Source: AP-15 sp963724435 (GTDB taxonomy: Bacteria > Pseudomonadota > Alphaproteobacteria > ATCC43930 > CGMCC-115725). From it: a DNA stretch of 64,000 nt. The first letter of the stretch is position 1. Every line of letters begins with the position of its first letter. The translations under genes and the position numbers were made by a program. Of this stretch, positions 52,072 through 61,051 are shown piece after piece. The notes beneath the pieces were generated by a model. That model ran no database searches. It was not told the DNA's origin and saw nothing but the letters and a program-made list of their open reading frames with translations. The stretch is from NCBI GenBank assembly GCA_963724435.1, contig CAVRUN010000010.1, positions 310,001 through 374,000 on the forward strand, read 5' to 3'.

Positions 52072-53013
52072 TCACGCCGCCGCCGCAGCCGGTTTCGGCG
52101 CGCGCACCCCGAGCAGGTGGCAAATCGCGACGATCAGATCGGCGCGGTTCAGCGTGTAGAAATGGAATTCGTGCACGCCCTCGGCATGCAGCCGCCGGCA
52201 CTGCTCGGCGGCGATCGAGGCGGCCACCAGCCGGCGAGTATCGGGGTCGCCATCAAGCCCGGCGAAATGCGCTTCCATCCAGTCGGGGATCGAGGCGCCG
52301 CAACTGGCGCTGAACTTCTTTACCTGGGCGTAATTGGTGACGGGCAAGATGCCCGGCACGATCGGCACCGCGATCCGATGCGCGGCGGCGCGGTCGCGAA
52401 AGCGCAGATAGAGGTCGACATCAAAAAAATACTGCGTGATCGCCCGGCTGGCGCCGGCCTCGACCTTGCGCTTCAGATTGTCGAGATCGGCGGCGGCGCT
52501 GGCTGCTTCGGGATGCGATTCCGGATACGCGGCGACGCTGATTTCAAAATCGGCAACGCGCTTCAGCCCCGCCACGAGGTCGGCGGCGTAGGCATAACCG
52601 TTGGGATGCGGAGTGTAAGCCTCACCCCCGGCCGGGGGATCGCCGCGCAATGCCACGATGTGACGAACCCCGGAAGCCCAATAATCACGGGCGACGGCGT
52701 CGATGTCGGCCTTTGTCGCGGCAACACATGTCAGATGAGCGGCCGGTTCGAGAGAAGTCTCAATGCGGATGCGGCGGACCGTCGCGTGGGTGCGCTCGCG
52801 GGTCGAGCCGCCGGCACCGTAAGTCACCGACACAAAGCGCGGCATCAGCGGTTCGAGGCGGGTTATCACCTCCCAAAGCCGGTTCTCCATTTCCGCCGTC
52901 TTGGGCGGAAAGAATTCGAACGACACGCGCGGCGGGCCGGCGTCGAAGTCGATCACCGGATCGGCGGCGAGACGACCTCGCGATTGGACCGCCACCGGGG
53001 TTTGGCTGATCAA
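52072..53013 (-). CDS. metF: 5,10-methylenetetrahydrofolate reductase
   Basis: A flavoenzyme that makes 5-methyltetrahydrofolate, the methyl donor for MetH. It is 313 residues. Family blocks are VSFEFFPPKT with the catalytic glutamate, FVSVTYGAGGSTRERT, HIVALRGDPPAGG, FEISVAAYPESHPEA, and the folate-site ITQYFFDVD and PGILPVTNYAQ. Its ATG overlaps the stop of the ArsR/methyltransferase gene, and metH follows after 37 bp, so the three form one operon. Confidence 0.95.
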   Translation of the reverse strand: MISQTPVAVQSRGRLAADPVIDFDAGPPRVSFEFFPPKTAEMENRLWEVITRLEPLMPRFVSVTYGAGGSTRERTHATVRRIRIETSLEPAAHLTCVAATKADIDAVARDYWASGVRHIVALRGDPPAGGEAYTPHPNGYAYAADLVAGLKRVADFEISVAAYPESHPEAASAAADLDNLKRKVEAGASRAITQYFFDVDLYLRFRDRAAAHRIAVPIVPGILPVTNYAQVKKFSASCGASIPDWMEAHFAGLDGDPDTRRLVAASIAAEQCRRLHAEGVHEFHFYTLNRADLIVAICHLLGVRAPKPAAAAA

Positions 53014-54017
53014 TGCATTTCCCCTTCGAGAACCGGCAGTGGAGCGCTCTCGCGTAAAGCGCCGACCGATCGCCGATCGCCCGGGTTTCCCTGGCGCGCC
53101 GCCGCCCAGATGACAACCGTCAGCGGGTCACCCGGCAGCGGACGCGGCGGGGTCGGATTGAGCCCGGCAGCACGGCACCATTCGGCGATTTCGCCGTCGG
53201 CAAAACCGAGCCGGCGGTGGGCCTGCTCGTCACGCAAGAATTCGAGACCGTGCGGGGCGAAATCGACCAGCACCAGCGCACCCTGTGGCCGCAGGACCCG
53301 CGCCGCCTCGGCAATCACCGCCGCCGGCCGATCGGCGTAGTGCAGCACTTGGTGGATCACGACTGCGTCGAACGACGCATCGGCCAACGCCAACTGGTAC
53401 ATGTCGCCGAGCCGTACCCGCGCATTCGCCAGCCCGGCGCGCTCAAGATTGACCCGAGCCATGCCCAGCATTTCGCGCGACTGGTCGATGCCGAGCGCAT
53501 GTTGGACCTGCGATCCCAGGATTTCGAGCATCCGGCCGGTTCCGGTGCCGATGTCGAGCAGGTCGCGCGGGTTGACGTGCTCGATGATGTCGACCACAGC
53601 CGCCTCGACCTCATGCTCATCGACATAGAGCGAGCGGATGCGGTGCCAGTTCGCGGCGTTTGCCCGAAAGTAAGCCGCCGCAAAGTCGGCGCGTTGGCTT
53701 TTGATTGCTGCTAGCCGCTGCAAATCGAGAGCCAGGACCGGATCGGCATCATCGCAATCCGCCACCAGCCGGGTGACGAATGACCCTGCCGGGCCCGATT
53801 GGTTCAGCCGATAAAACACCCAGCTGCCTTCGCGAAAGCGCTCGAGTAGACCGGCATCACACAACAGTTTCAGATGCCGCGATACCCGCGGCTGGCTTTG
53901 GCCAAGGATCTGGGTCAGCTCGGTGACGGTCAACTCGCCACCGCGCGCGCACAATGCCACGAGCCGTAATCGGGTGGCTTCGGCAAGGGCGCGCAGCGCC
54001 GCCAGTAGGTGCTCCAT
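53010..54017 (-). CDS. ArsR-family regulator fused to a SAM-dependent methyltransferase domain
   Basis: A 335-residue fusion. Residues 1-100 are an ArsR winged helix (LRALAEATRLRLVALCARGG, LGQSQPRVSRHLKLLCDAGLL). Residues about 150-300 are a class I methyltransferase fold (LLDIGTGTGRMLEIL, GIDQSREMLGMARVNLE, DAVVIHQVLHYADRP). No ArsR-type metal cysteines are evident. Its place ahead of metF and metH suggests it senses SAM or S-adenosylhomocysteine and represses the operon; ArsR-type SahR does this in other Proteobacteria. Start 54017 (MEHLLAAL) is preferred over 54128 and leaves room for the operator at 54051-54072. Confidence 0.85.
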   Translation of the reverse strand: MEHLLAALRALAEATRLRLVALCARGGELTVTELTQILGQSQPRVSRHLKLLCDAGLLERFREGSWVFYRLNQSGPAGSFVTRLVADCDDADPVLALDLQRLAAIKSQRADFAAAYFRANAANWHRIRSLYVDEHEVEAAVVDIIEHVNPRDLLDIGTGTGRMLEILGSQVQHALGIDQSREMLGMARVNLERAGLANARVRLGDMYQLALADASFDAVVIHQVLHYADRPAAVIAEAARVLRPQGALVLVDFAPHGLEFLRDEQAHRRLGFADGEIAEWCRAAGLNPTPPRPLPGDPLTVVIWAAARQGNPGDRRSVGALRESAPLPVLEGEMH

Positions 54018-54050
54018 CGACTCTCTTTTCGCTCTGCGGCCGACAACATA

Positions 54051-54072
54051 TGCAGATATCTTTATATCTGCA
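54051..54072 (-). promoter_or_regulatory. Operator-like inverted repeat before the ArsR-metF-metH operon
   Basis: TGCAGATAT (54051-54059) and ATATCTGCA (54064-54072) are perfect 9-bp inverted arms around a 4-bp spacer, 34-55 bp upstream of the regulator's ATG. On the minus strand the repeat contains TATAAA (54066-54061), a good -10 box, so a bound dimer would block RNA polymerase. This fits autoregulation by the ArsR fusion; binding is an inference. Confidence 0.65.
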
Positions 54073-54185
54073 AGCGATTTGAGATCGAAGCCATGCACAC
54101 GCAAATTCAATGGGCTACAAGCGAGCACTTGCCGATTGAGCGGATTTCCCGCATTTATTTCGCGTCCTGAGGAGAAGGGCGCCTG

Positions 54186-55058
54186 ATGCGAGACCGGTCG
54201 ACCACGCTTTCATTCGCGCGTTTGTTAATTGTTCCAATTATTGTCACGCTCACTATGATTGTTTCGGGCTGTGCAACAAAAACCGCAAATCAGCCGGGGG
54301 CGGTAGCGGAAGAAGATTTCCACGACCCTTTAGAAGACGTAAATCGCAAAATTTTCGACTTCAACCAAGTGGTCGACCGGCATGTCCTGGTGCCGGCCGC
54401 GAAAGCCTATCGGGCCGCGCTGCCGAGCCCGGTGCGTGATTCGGTGCACGATTTTTTGAACAATCTGCAGGCGCCGCTGATTGCCGCCAACGACACCCTG
54501 CAAGGCGATCTCGGCCGCGCCAAGGACACCGTTGTTCGCTTTGTTCTGAACTCCACGGTCGGCATGGCCGGCCTTGTCGATGTCGCCGGCCGCTGGGGCA
54601 TCCCGTACCACGAAAACGATCTGGGGGTTACTTTCGGGGTCTGGGGTATCCCGGAAGGGCCATATCTCGTTATCCCGGTGCTTGGTCCGTCGGACCCGCG
54701 CGATCTCGCCGGCATCGCGATCGAGTCGTTTGGTGATCCTTGGAACCGGATCACTTCGGGCGAACCATTTACCCTTTACTGGATTCCTTATGCGCGGGGC
54801 GCCGTCAGCGGGATCGATCAACGGGCGCGTTATCTTGACACGCTTGCCGACATCGAACGAACCTCGCTCGACTATTACGCAACAATCCGATCGTTGTATC
54901 GGCAGAGGCGCGCGGCGCTCGTCCGCCATGAGAAAACCAATTTGCCGCCCCCTGGTTTTAGCCAGACGGCGCCGGCAGTCCCAATGGCATCATCGAACCC
55001 GATGCGCGCGTCAAACGTTGCCTCGGCTATGCAAAACAGCTTCGAGGTCGCCCGCTGA
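54186..55058 (+). CDS. mlaA: Outer-membrane lipoprotein MlaA (VacJ)
   Basis: Removes mislocalised phospholipids from the outer leaflet of the outer membrane and passes them to MlaC. It is 290 residues. The signal ends in a lipobox (TMIVSGC). The MlaA domain includes DPLEDVNRKIFDFNQVVDR, LNNLQAPLIAANDTLQGD, NSTVGMAGLVDVAGRWGIP and YLVIPVLGPSDPRD. GGAGAAGGG precedes the ATG. It overlaps mlaC by one base. The MlaFED transporter genes are not in the window. Confidence 0.93.
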   Translation: MRDRSTTLSFARLLIVPIIVTLTMIVSGCATKTANQPGAVAEEDFHDPLEDVNRKIFDFNQVVDRHVLVPAAKAYRAALPSPVRDSVHDFLNNLQAPLIAANDTLQGDLGRAKDTVVRFVLNSTVGMAGLVDVAGRWGIPYHENDLGVTFGVWGIPEGPYLVIPVLGPSDPRDLAGIAIESFGDPWNRITSGEPFTLYWIPYARGAVSGIDQRARYLDTLADIERTSLDYYATIRSLYRQRRAALVRHEKTNLPPPGFSQTAPAVPMASSNPMRASNVASAMQNSFEVAR

Positions 55059-55666
55059 TGACGCGACGGTTGGTCCTTTTTACGGCGTGTGTCCTCGTAC
55101 TCGGAATCTCGCTGCCGGCACGCGCTGCCGGCGCGGCAGACCCGGCAGCCGTGATTGCAAACCTCGGCAACGAGGCGCTCACGGTGCTCGGCAAGAATGT
55201 CGATCCGAATCTGCGCGTCACCCGCTTTCGTCAATTATTTCGGCAGGACTTCGATGTTCCGGACATCGCCCGTTTTGTCCTTGGACGCTACTGGCGCCTT
55301 GCCACCCCAGCCCAGCAGCAACAATTCGTAAAACTCCTGACTGATTATATTGCGCTCGTTTATGCCAACAGGCTGGCCGAATATAGCGGCGAAACTCTAC
55401 GCGTCATCGGCACGCGCTCGGAGCCCGACGGGCAATTGGTTTCGAGCGAGATTATCCGAACAAATGGCCAAGCGCCGGCGCGTGTCGATTGGCTGCTGAC
55501 ACCGCAAGGCGGCACCTACAAAATCAACGATGTCAGGGTCGAAGGCGTCAGCATGGCGACGACCGAGCGCTCTGAGTTTGCTTCCGTGATCCAGCGCAAT
55601 GGCGGCCAGGTGCAGGGGCTGATCACTGCATTGCGGCAAAAAACCGAGGGCGCCGGTCTTCACTAG
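55058..55666 (+). CDS. mlaC: Periplasmic phospholipid carrier MlaC
   Basis: Shuttles phospholipids between MlaA and the inner-membrane MlaFEDB complex. It is 202 residues. A signal peptide (LVLFTACVLVLGISLPARA) precedes a DUF/Tgt2-type MlaC fold with RFRQLFRQDFDVPDIARFVLGRYWR, FVKLLTDYIALVYANRLAEY and GGTYKINDVRVEGVSMATTERSEF (read in parts). The ATG lies within the mlaA stop, so the pair is translationally coupled. It ends convergently toward the aldo/keto reductase. Confidence 0.92.
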   Translation: MTRRLVLFTACVLVLGISLPARAAGAADPAAVIANLGNEALTVLGKNVDPNLRVTRFRQLFRQDFDVPDIARFVLGRYWRLATPAQQQQFVKLLTDYIALVYANRLAEYSGETLRVIGTRSEPDGQLVSSEIIRTNGQAPARVDWLLTPQGGTYKINDVRVEGVSMATTERSEFASVIQRNGGQVQGLITALRQKTEGAGLH

Positions 55667-55798
55667 CCGGCGCGCGGTTCTCGCGCCGCCGCGCGAGATC
55701 CCGTCAAGAAGCCGGTGGAGCCGGGTTTCTGCGCCGGCGCTTTTGCGGCCGGGTCTCACCTGACTGCGATACACGGAAGAACATCCGACGGGTGTAGC

Positions 55799-56815
55799 TC
55801 AGCGGTATTCTGCACCGCAATCGCCGATTACCTGCATCAGATCGTGGGAGTTGGCGAGCACCCTTTCGATCGCGGCGTGATCGTCAGTATCGAGCTTCAA
55901 ATCAAAGGTGCGCGCGTTATCGGCGATGTGTTCGGCGATCCCGAGCCGCGCCCCGACGATGACGCCGGCAACCGCTCTTTGATCGAGGATATAGCGCATC
56001 CCGATATTGGCGATGCCAACGCGATGTTTGTCGGCAATCAGCATTAGCGCCGCCAATAATTCCTGAAACAAGGCCCAACCGCCCCGGGCGTCGATCATGT
56101 GCTTGTATTTCTGCAACGAGGCCGTGCCGAGTTCGCCACGGACCGGCTCTGGTCGGCCGAGATAGTCCTCGGACAACAGCCCGCCGAGCACGGTGCCGTA
56201 GGTCAGCATTGCGATGTCGTGATCAGCGCAGAAGGCTGCCATCTTCACCGCCGGTCGGCGGTCGACCAGCGAATATTGCACCTGGTTCGACACAATCCGG
56301 ATGCCGTGCTCGGTGATGGTCTGCAGATGCTCGGTGTCGAAATTGGTCAAGGCCAGATGGCGGATTTTGCCTGCCTCGCGCAGATCGGCGAGATGTTTCA
56401 GGGCATCGAGATAGCGCGGGTCGCCGTAATCCCACCAATGGAATTGCAGCAGATCGAGGCAATTCACCCCCATCCGCCGCAATGAGATGTCGACTGCCTG
56501 CTCGACAATGTCGTGGGTCATCGGGCCAGGGTACGGCACCCATTTGGTAAAGGCCTGTATCTCGCCAAGCCGCTCCTGACCATAGTGGGCGGCGAATTTC
56601 CGCCAGAATTCGCCGATCAGATCCTCGGCCGGGCCGTAATGGTCGGCAAGGTCCCAAGTGGTAAATCCGGCCTCGTGATAGCGGAACATCGCCTCGACCG
56701 CCCGATCCTCATCGATCTGGCCATGCGCGCCCGAGACCTGCCACATGCCGTTCAGAATGCGACAGATCGCCAGATCGGAGGTGAGCTGGAGCCGGCTCGC
56801 GGCGGGCAGAGACAT
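55799..56815 (-). CDS. Aldo/keto reductase
   Basis: A soluble NAD(P)H-dependent oxidoreductase of 338 residues with the TIM-barrel aldo/keto reductase fold. Catalytic Asp and Tyr lie in TTWDLADHYGPAEDLIG, and the LLQFHWWDYGDPRYLDALKHL and IRHLALTNFDTEHLQ segments are typical. C-terminal cofactor residues lie near GIANIGMRYILDQRAVAGVIVGAR. I chose the ATG at 56815 with GGAGA upstream; the frame is open to 56959 but the extra part is poor. Substrate unknown. Confidence 0.85.
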   Translation of the reverse strand: MSLPAASRLQLTSDLAICRILNGMWQVSGAHGQIDEDRAVEAMFRYHEAGFTTWDLADHYGPAEDLIGEFWRKFAAHYGQERLGEIQAFTKWVPYPGPMTHDIVEQAVDISLRRMGVNCLDLLQFHWWDYGDPRYLDALKHLADLREAGKIRHLALTNFDTEHLQTITEHGIRIVSNQVQYSLVDRRPAVKMAAFCADHDIAMLTYGTVLGGLLSEDYLGRPEPVRGELGTASLQKYKHMIDARGGWALFQELLAALMLIADKHRVGIANIGMRYILDQRAVAGVIVGARLGIAEHIADNARTFDLKLDTDDHAAIERVLANSHDLMQVIGDCGAEYR

Positions 56816-56853
56816 CTCAATTTCTCCGGCGCTACGCGATACTGACCAGGCGG

Positions 56854-57321
56854 TCAGCCTAAAACAGCGCGGCGGCGCTCGAGACTGTCGGCGGGCCAAA
56901 GCTCTCTCGAACTGTAATAGGCCTCGGTGGCTGGGACGCCGGCGGGCAGGGTGACCCAAGGCAGCTTTGAGCGGGTGTAGATGTGGATGTCGGGCGGTAG
57001 TGCCGCCGGATCATCCAACGTTCCGACCCGCACAAAGCGCAGCTGCGCCAGCCCGCCATATTCACTCCACACCGCGGTTTGACATTCGGGACAGCGGAAG
57101 ATGCGGTGCGGCCGGCCACTGTCGGTCGGCATCGACACCGGCTGCAGCTCGCCCGCCAGAATTGTCACGCGATCGGTCTCGATCAGGGCATTGATCACAA
57201 AAGCGCTGCCGGTTTGCCGTTGGCAATCGCGGCAATGGCAGCAATGCACAAACATCGGCGCGGAGCCGAGCCGGTAGCGCACCGAGCCACAGGCGCAGCC
57301 TCCCTCGAATCCGTCACTCAT
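56854..57321 (-). CDS. GFA family protein (CENP-V/GFA zinc fold)
   Basis: A 155-residue protein of the GFA family, named after glutathione-dependent formaldehyde-activating enzyme, though most members have no proven activity. Zinc ligands are in GGCACGSVRY, HCCHCRDCQRQTGSAF and FRCPECQTAV, matching the family's three cysteine sites. AGGAGG lies just before the ATG. It lies upstream of the aldo/keto reductase in the same direction, 38 bp apart, so the two are probably co-transcribed. Confidence 0.88.
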   Translation of the reverse strand: MSDGFEGGCACGSVRYRLGSAPMFVHCCHCRDCQRQTGSAFVINALIETDRVTILAGELQPVSMPTDSGRPHRIFRCPECQTAVWSEYGGLAQLRFVRVGTLDDPAALPPDIHIYTRSKLPWVTLPAGVPATEAYYSSRELWPADSLERRRAVLG

Positions 57322-57374
57322 CGACTCCTCCTGCTATTTCACCGACAATTTCATAGATCGTCGGCCTGCCATGG

Positions 57375-58712
57375 TCAGCCGGCAGTGGCAGCCTGCTGCG
57401 CCGGCCGAGCCGGGCCAGGCACCCGAGCCAAGCCGAGATGGTCACGCAATGTCATCCCCTGATACTCACGGTGGTAGAGGCCGCGGCGCTGCAATTCGGG
57501 CACGACCTGATCGACGAACTCGGCAAAGGCGCCGGGGAAATAGGGCGGCAGGATATTGAACCCGTCGGCAGCGCCCCCGACAAACCACTCTTCGAGAATG
57601 TCGGCGATATGCGCAGCCGTTCCGCAGATCACCCAGTGACCGCGCGCCGCCGCCGTTAGATTATAGAGGTCGCGCAGGGTCATGTTTTCGCGCCGTGCGG
57701 TTTCAAACAGCACCCGCGAAAAGGTCCGGCTGTTGCCGTCGCTGGGCGGTGCCGGAACCGGGCCGTCGAGCGGATGGCCGGACACATCATAGCCGATCCG
57801 GCTCGACACCAGGATCGCGGCATTGGTCGGGGTCAGCCAGCTCTGCAACAATGACAGCTTGCCCTTGGCCTCTGCTTCGGTCGCCCCGATGATCGGCATC
57901 ACCCCTGGCAACACGGCGAGCTGATCGGGATTGCGGCCGTATTTGGTCATCCGGCCTTTGAGGTCGGCATAGGCCGTCTTTGCGCTGTCCAATTCCTGCA
58001 CGACCGAAAAGACAACATCCGAGGTGCGTGCCGCGAGTTCGAGCCCCGAAGGCGAACCGCCGGCCTGGATGATGACCGGATGACCCTGCGGCGCCCGGGC
58101 GATGTTCATCGGCCCCTTGACCTGAAAGAACCGGCCCCTGTGGTCGAGCGGCCTGACCTTGGCGGGATCGACATAGCGGCCGGTCGTCTTATCGGCGATC
58201 ACCGCGTCATCGTCCCAGCAATCCCACAGCCCGGTGACGACATCGACAAATTCGTTGGCACGCTCGTAACGCAGCTCGTGATCCATATGCTGCTCGCGGC
58301 TGAAATTTAGCGCCGCCTTAGCAGCCGAGCTGGTAACCACGTTCCACGCGGCACGGCCGTTGCTGATGTGGTCGATCGAGGCAAAGGTGCGGGCGACGTG
58401 ATAGGGCTCGCCAAAACTGGTCGAGACCGTGGCGCCGAGCCCGACATGCCGAGTTGAAGCCGCGAGCACCGAGATCAGGGTGGTCGGCTCAAACCGGCAT
58501 AAAAACGACGGATGGTCGCCCGCATCCATGACCAGCCCGTCGGAAATAAACAACAGGTCGAACTTGCCGCGTTCGGCAATACGAGCGATCTCCTGGGTTA
58601 CCGACAGATCGAGGTTGCTCGTCGCAGCGCCATCATAGCGCCAGCCGGCCGAATGATTGCCGGTACCGAGGACAAAAACCCCGAGATGCATCTGACGGGA
58701 GGCAGCGGACAT
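57375..58712 (-). CDS. LLM-class flavin-dependent monooxygenase (NtaA/SnaA/DszA family)
   Basis: A bacterial-luciferase-like monooxygenase of 445 residues that uses FMNH2 from a partner reductase. The N-terminus MHLGVFVLGTGNHSAGWRY, the segment HISNGRAAWNVVTSSAAKAALNF, and HPVIIQAGGSPSGLELAA fit the NtaA/SnaA/SoxA(DszA) group. Known members open nitrilotriacetate, dibenzothiophene sulfone and similar substrates. AGGAGA lies nine bases before the ATG. It follows the flavin reductase at 58813 by 100 bp. Confidence 0.88.
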   Translation of the reverse strand: MSAASRQMHLGVFVLGTGNHSAGWRYDGAATSNLDLSVTQEIARIAERGKFDLLFISDGLVMDAGDHPSFLCRFEPTTLISVLAASTRHVGLGATVSTSFGEPYHVARTFASIDHISNGRAAWNVVTSSAAKAALNFSREQHMDHELRYERANEFVDVVTGLWDCWDDDAVIADKTTGRYVDPAKVRPLDHRGRFFQVKGPMNIARAPQGHPVIIQAGGSPSGLELAARTSDVVFSVVQELDSAKTAYADLKGRMTKYGRNPDQLAVLPGVMPIIGATEAEAKGKLSLLQSWLTPTNAAILVSSRIGYDVSGHPLDGPVPAPPSDGNSRTFSRVLFETARRENMTLRDLYNLTAAARGHWVICGTAAHIADILEEWFVGGAADGFNILPPYFPGAFAEFVDQVVPELQRRGLYHREYQGMTLRDHLGLARVPGPARPAQQAATAG

Positions 58713-58812
58713 TGGTGAATTCTCCTGTGACCGATAGGCTCAAGAATAGCCGGTGCGGAAATCAGGTGCAGCGCGGTTTCGGATTGCCGATCGCGATGTG
58801 GGCCGCCGCGAT

Positions 58813-59493
58813 TTATCGCCGCTCCGCACGGGGCATCGCATCGAGCCCGGTGGTGCCCGCAATATCCTTCCACTCCGGACGGCGGACGTTGACCAGTTCA
58901 CCGAGTGATGCGTAACCGGAGCCTGACAGGCGGCAAACCGGATCGAGCAGCTTGGGATCGATGCGCCCGTTTCTCCACACCGACGGATCGACATGGGCGT
59001 GCACGATGCGGCCGAGCACGATGTTGGTGTTGCGGTCGGTGACGATTTGCGCGACCTCGCATTCGAGATGTGCCTTGGCTTCTGCGACGCGGAACGGGCG
59101 CACCTTGGCGGCCGGCGCGGGGGTCAGCGCAGCCCAATCGAATTCGTCTTCGTCGCGCGGAAAGTCGCCGGAGGTAAAGTTCATCTTTTCCAGGAGGTGC
59201 ATCGTCACGATGTTCGCGACGAATTCGGGGACCTCGCGCAGGTTTCTGAGACTGTCTTTAACGCCGCTCGAGCCGAACGCCACATAGGGCGGGTCGCTCC
59301 CCATCAGGTTGAAATAGGAATAGGGCGCAACGTTGCGTTCGCCACTCTTCGAAATCGTCGAAATCCAGCCTACCGGGCGGGGCACAACCAGAGCGGTCAT
59401 CAGCTGATAAAAGCCGGGGGCTTGCCAATCGTCGGGTCCGATTTCGAGATCACGGTCGAGTGTGGCGGGTGGAGCGTCGTGACTGCTGTGCAT
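58813..59493 (-). CDS. Flavin reductase family protein
   Basis: An FMN-binding split-barrel protein of 226 residues that probably reduces FMN for the adjacent monooxygenases. Typical segments are MTALVVPRPVGWISTISKSGERNVAPYSYFNLMGSDPPYVAF (read in parts) and FVANIVTMHLLEKMN, and the later NIVLGRIVHAHVDPSVW. It is co-oriented with the monooxygenase at 57375 and divergent from the one at 59618, so it lies between two paralogous oxygenases. Confidence 0.87.
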   Translation of the reverse strand: MHSSHDAPPATLDRDLEIGPDDWQAPGFYQLMTALVVPRPVGWISTISKSGERNVAPYSYFNLMGSDPPYVAFGSSGVKDSLRNLREVPEFVANIVTMHLLEKMNFTSGDFPRDEDEFDWAALTPAPAAKVRPFRVAEAKAHLECEVAQIVTDRNTNIVLGRIVHAHVDPSVWRNGRIDPKLLDPVCRLSGSGYASLGELVNVRRPEWKDIAGTTGLDAMPRAERR

Positions 59494-59617
59494 GAATTCA
59501 TGCTTCCGTCGTTAAGGGCCGGATTACGATAGCAGCTTTGATGGTCACGCGACGGCGGATATTGCGGTGCACGCCGCAACCGATCCATGATGGACCGCCA
59601 TTACCCAAGGGGCAGCG

Positions 59618-60955
59618 ATGACCGCAACGCGGCAATTGCGTCTAGGGGCGTTTATGCGCCCGGTCGGCATTCACACCGCGTGGTGGCGCTATCCCGGCGC
59701 CTCTCCCGACGCGAATTTCAACCTGCAGCACCTGATCCGCTTTGCGCAGAAACTCGAGCATGGCCGGTTCGATGCGTGGTTCATGGCCGATCATCTGTCG
59801 GTCTTGAATATGCCGATGGCGGCGCTGAAGCGCAGCGCTACGGTCACCTCGTTCGACCCGCTGACCCTGTTGCCGGCTTTGGCGATGGTGACCGAGCATC
59901 TGGGGCTGATTGCCACCGCTTCGACGACCTTTGAGCCGCCCTATTTGATCGCCCGCCGGTTCGCCTCGCTCGATCACATCAGCGGCGGTCGCGCGGGCTG
60001 GAACCTGGTGACGACGTCGAACCCCGACGCGGCGCTCAATTTCGGCATGACCGAACACATGGAGCATGGCGAGCGCTATCGCCGGGCGCGCGAGTTTTTC
60101 GATGTCGTAACCGGGTTGTGGGACAGCTGGGCCGACGACGCCTTTATCCGCGATGTCGAAGAGGGCGTGTATTTCGATCCCGAGCGGCTGCATGTGCCCG
60201 ACCACAAGGGCGAGTTCTTGTCAGTACGTGGCCCCTTGAATATCGCGCGGCCGATCCAGGGCTGGCCGGTCATCGTCCAGGCGGGCGCGTCGGATGCCGG
60301 GCGTCAGCTCGCCGCCGAAACCGCCGAGGTGATTTTTGCCAGCGGCGGCCGCATCCAGGACGCCCGGGCATTTTACGCCGACGTTAAGGGGCGGATGGAG
60401 CGGCTCGGCCGCGATCCCGAGCATATGAAGATCATGCCGGGGGCGCTCGTCGTGGTCGGGGACACAGTCGGCGAGGCGCGTGAAAAACGCGCGCTGCTCG
60501 ACAGCCTCGTCCATCCCGACAGCGGCATCGCATCATTGTCGATCGCGCTCGGTTGCGACGCCTCGCGATTCGATCTCGACGGACCGCTGCCCGACATCCC
60601 CGAAACCAACGCCAGCAAAAGCGGGCGCGAGCGGGTCATTGCGCGGTCGCGGCGCGATAATCTAACCGTCCGCGAATTGGCGCGTATCGCCGGCAGCTAT
60701 GGCGGGCTGGCCTTGGTCGGAACCCCGGCGACAATTGCCGACGAGATGGAGGACTGGCTCGAAAGCCGCGCCTGCGACGGTTTCAACATCATGTTCCCAT
60801 ACGTCCCGGGTGGGCTCGACGACTTTGTCGACCGAGTGGTGCCGGAATTGCAGCGCCGCGGCCTTTTCCGCCGCGAATACGAAGGCCAGACCCTACGAGA
60901 AAACCTCGGCCTCCCCCGCCCCGAAAACCGTTTCTTCGCGCCCCGCGGCTTCTGA
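59618..60955 (+). CDS. LLM-class flavin-dependent monooxygenase (NtaA/SnaA/DszA family)
   Basis: A second monooxygenase of 445 residues, clearly a paralogue of the one at 57375. It has LRLGAFMRPVGIHTAWWRYPGA, HISGGRAGWNLVTTSNPDAALNFG and WPVIVQAGASDAGRQLAAE, and an almost identical C-terminal YVPGGLDDFVDRVVPELQRRGLFRREYEGQTLRENLGL pattern (read in parts). AGGGG precedes the ATG. It is transcribed away from the flavin reductase, and the 124-bp gap should carry divergent promoters. Substrate unknown. Confidence 0.88.
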   Translation: MTATRQLRLGAFMRPVGIHTAWWRYPGASPDANFNLQHLIRFAQKLEHGRFDAWFMADHLSVLNMPMAALKRSATVTSFDPLTLLPALAMVTEHLGLIATASTTFEPPYLIARRFASLDHISGGRAGWNLVTTSNPDAALNFGMTEHMEHGERYRRAREFFDVVTGLWDSWADDAFIRDVEEGVYFDPERLHVPDHKGEFLSVRGPLNIARPIQGWPVIVQAGASDAGRQLAAETAEVIFASGGRIQDARAFYADVKGRMERLGRDPEHMKIMPGALVVVGDTVGEAREKRALLDSLVHPDSGIASLSIALGCDASRFDLDGPLPDIPETNASKSGRERVIARSRRDNLTVRELARIAGSYGGLALVGTPATIADEMEDWLESRACDGFNIMFPYVPGGLDDFVDRVVPELQRRGLFRREYEGQTLRENLGLPRPENRFFAPRGF

Positions 60956-61051
60956 CCTGATCGTCGTTCCCGCAGGTCCGAGAGCCAAATTCATCAGTCT
61001 CGCGGCTTGTATCATTCATAGTGCGCAATCAAGCGCGCGGCGGCCCTAGAG

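Noticed and set aside
52117..53340. A 407-codon open frame on the plus strand across metF and the ArsR fusion
   Set aside because: It is antisense to two well-supported genes and arises from high GC content and codon bias; its translation shows no domain.
55790..55830. A tRNA-like 5' sequence (GGGTGTAGCTCAGCGGTA) at the end of the aldo/keto reductase gene
   Set aside because: Only the acceptor 5' strand and D-arm start look like a tRNA. No anticodon stem, T-arm or matching 3' acceptor strand follows, and the bases also encode the enzyme's C-terminus.
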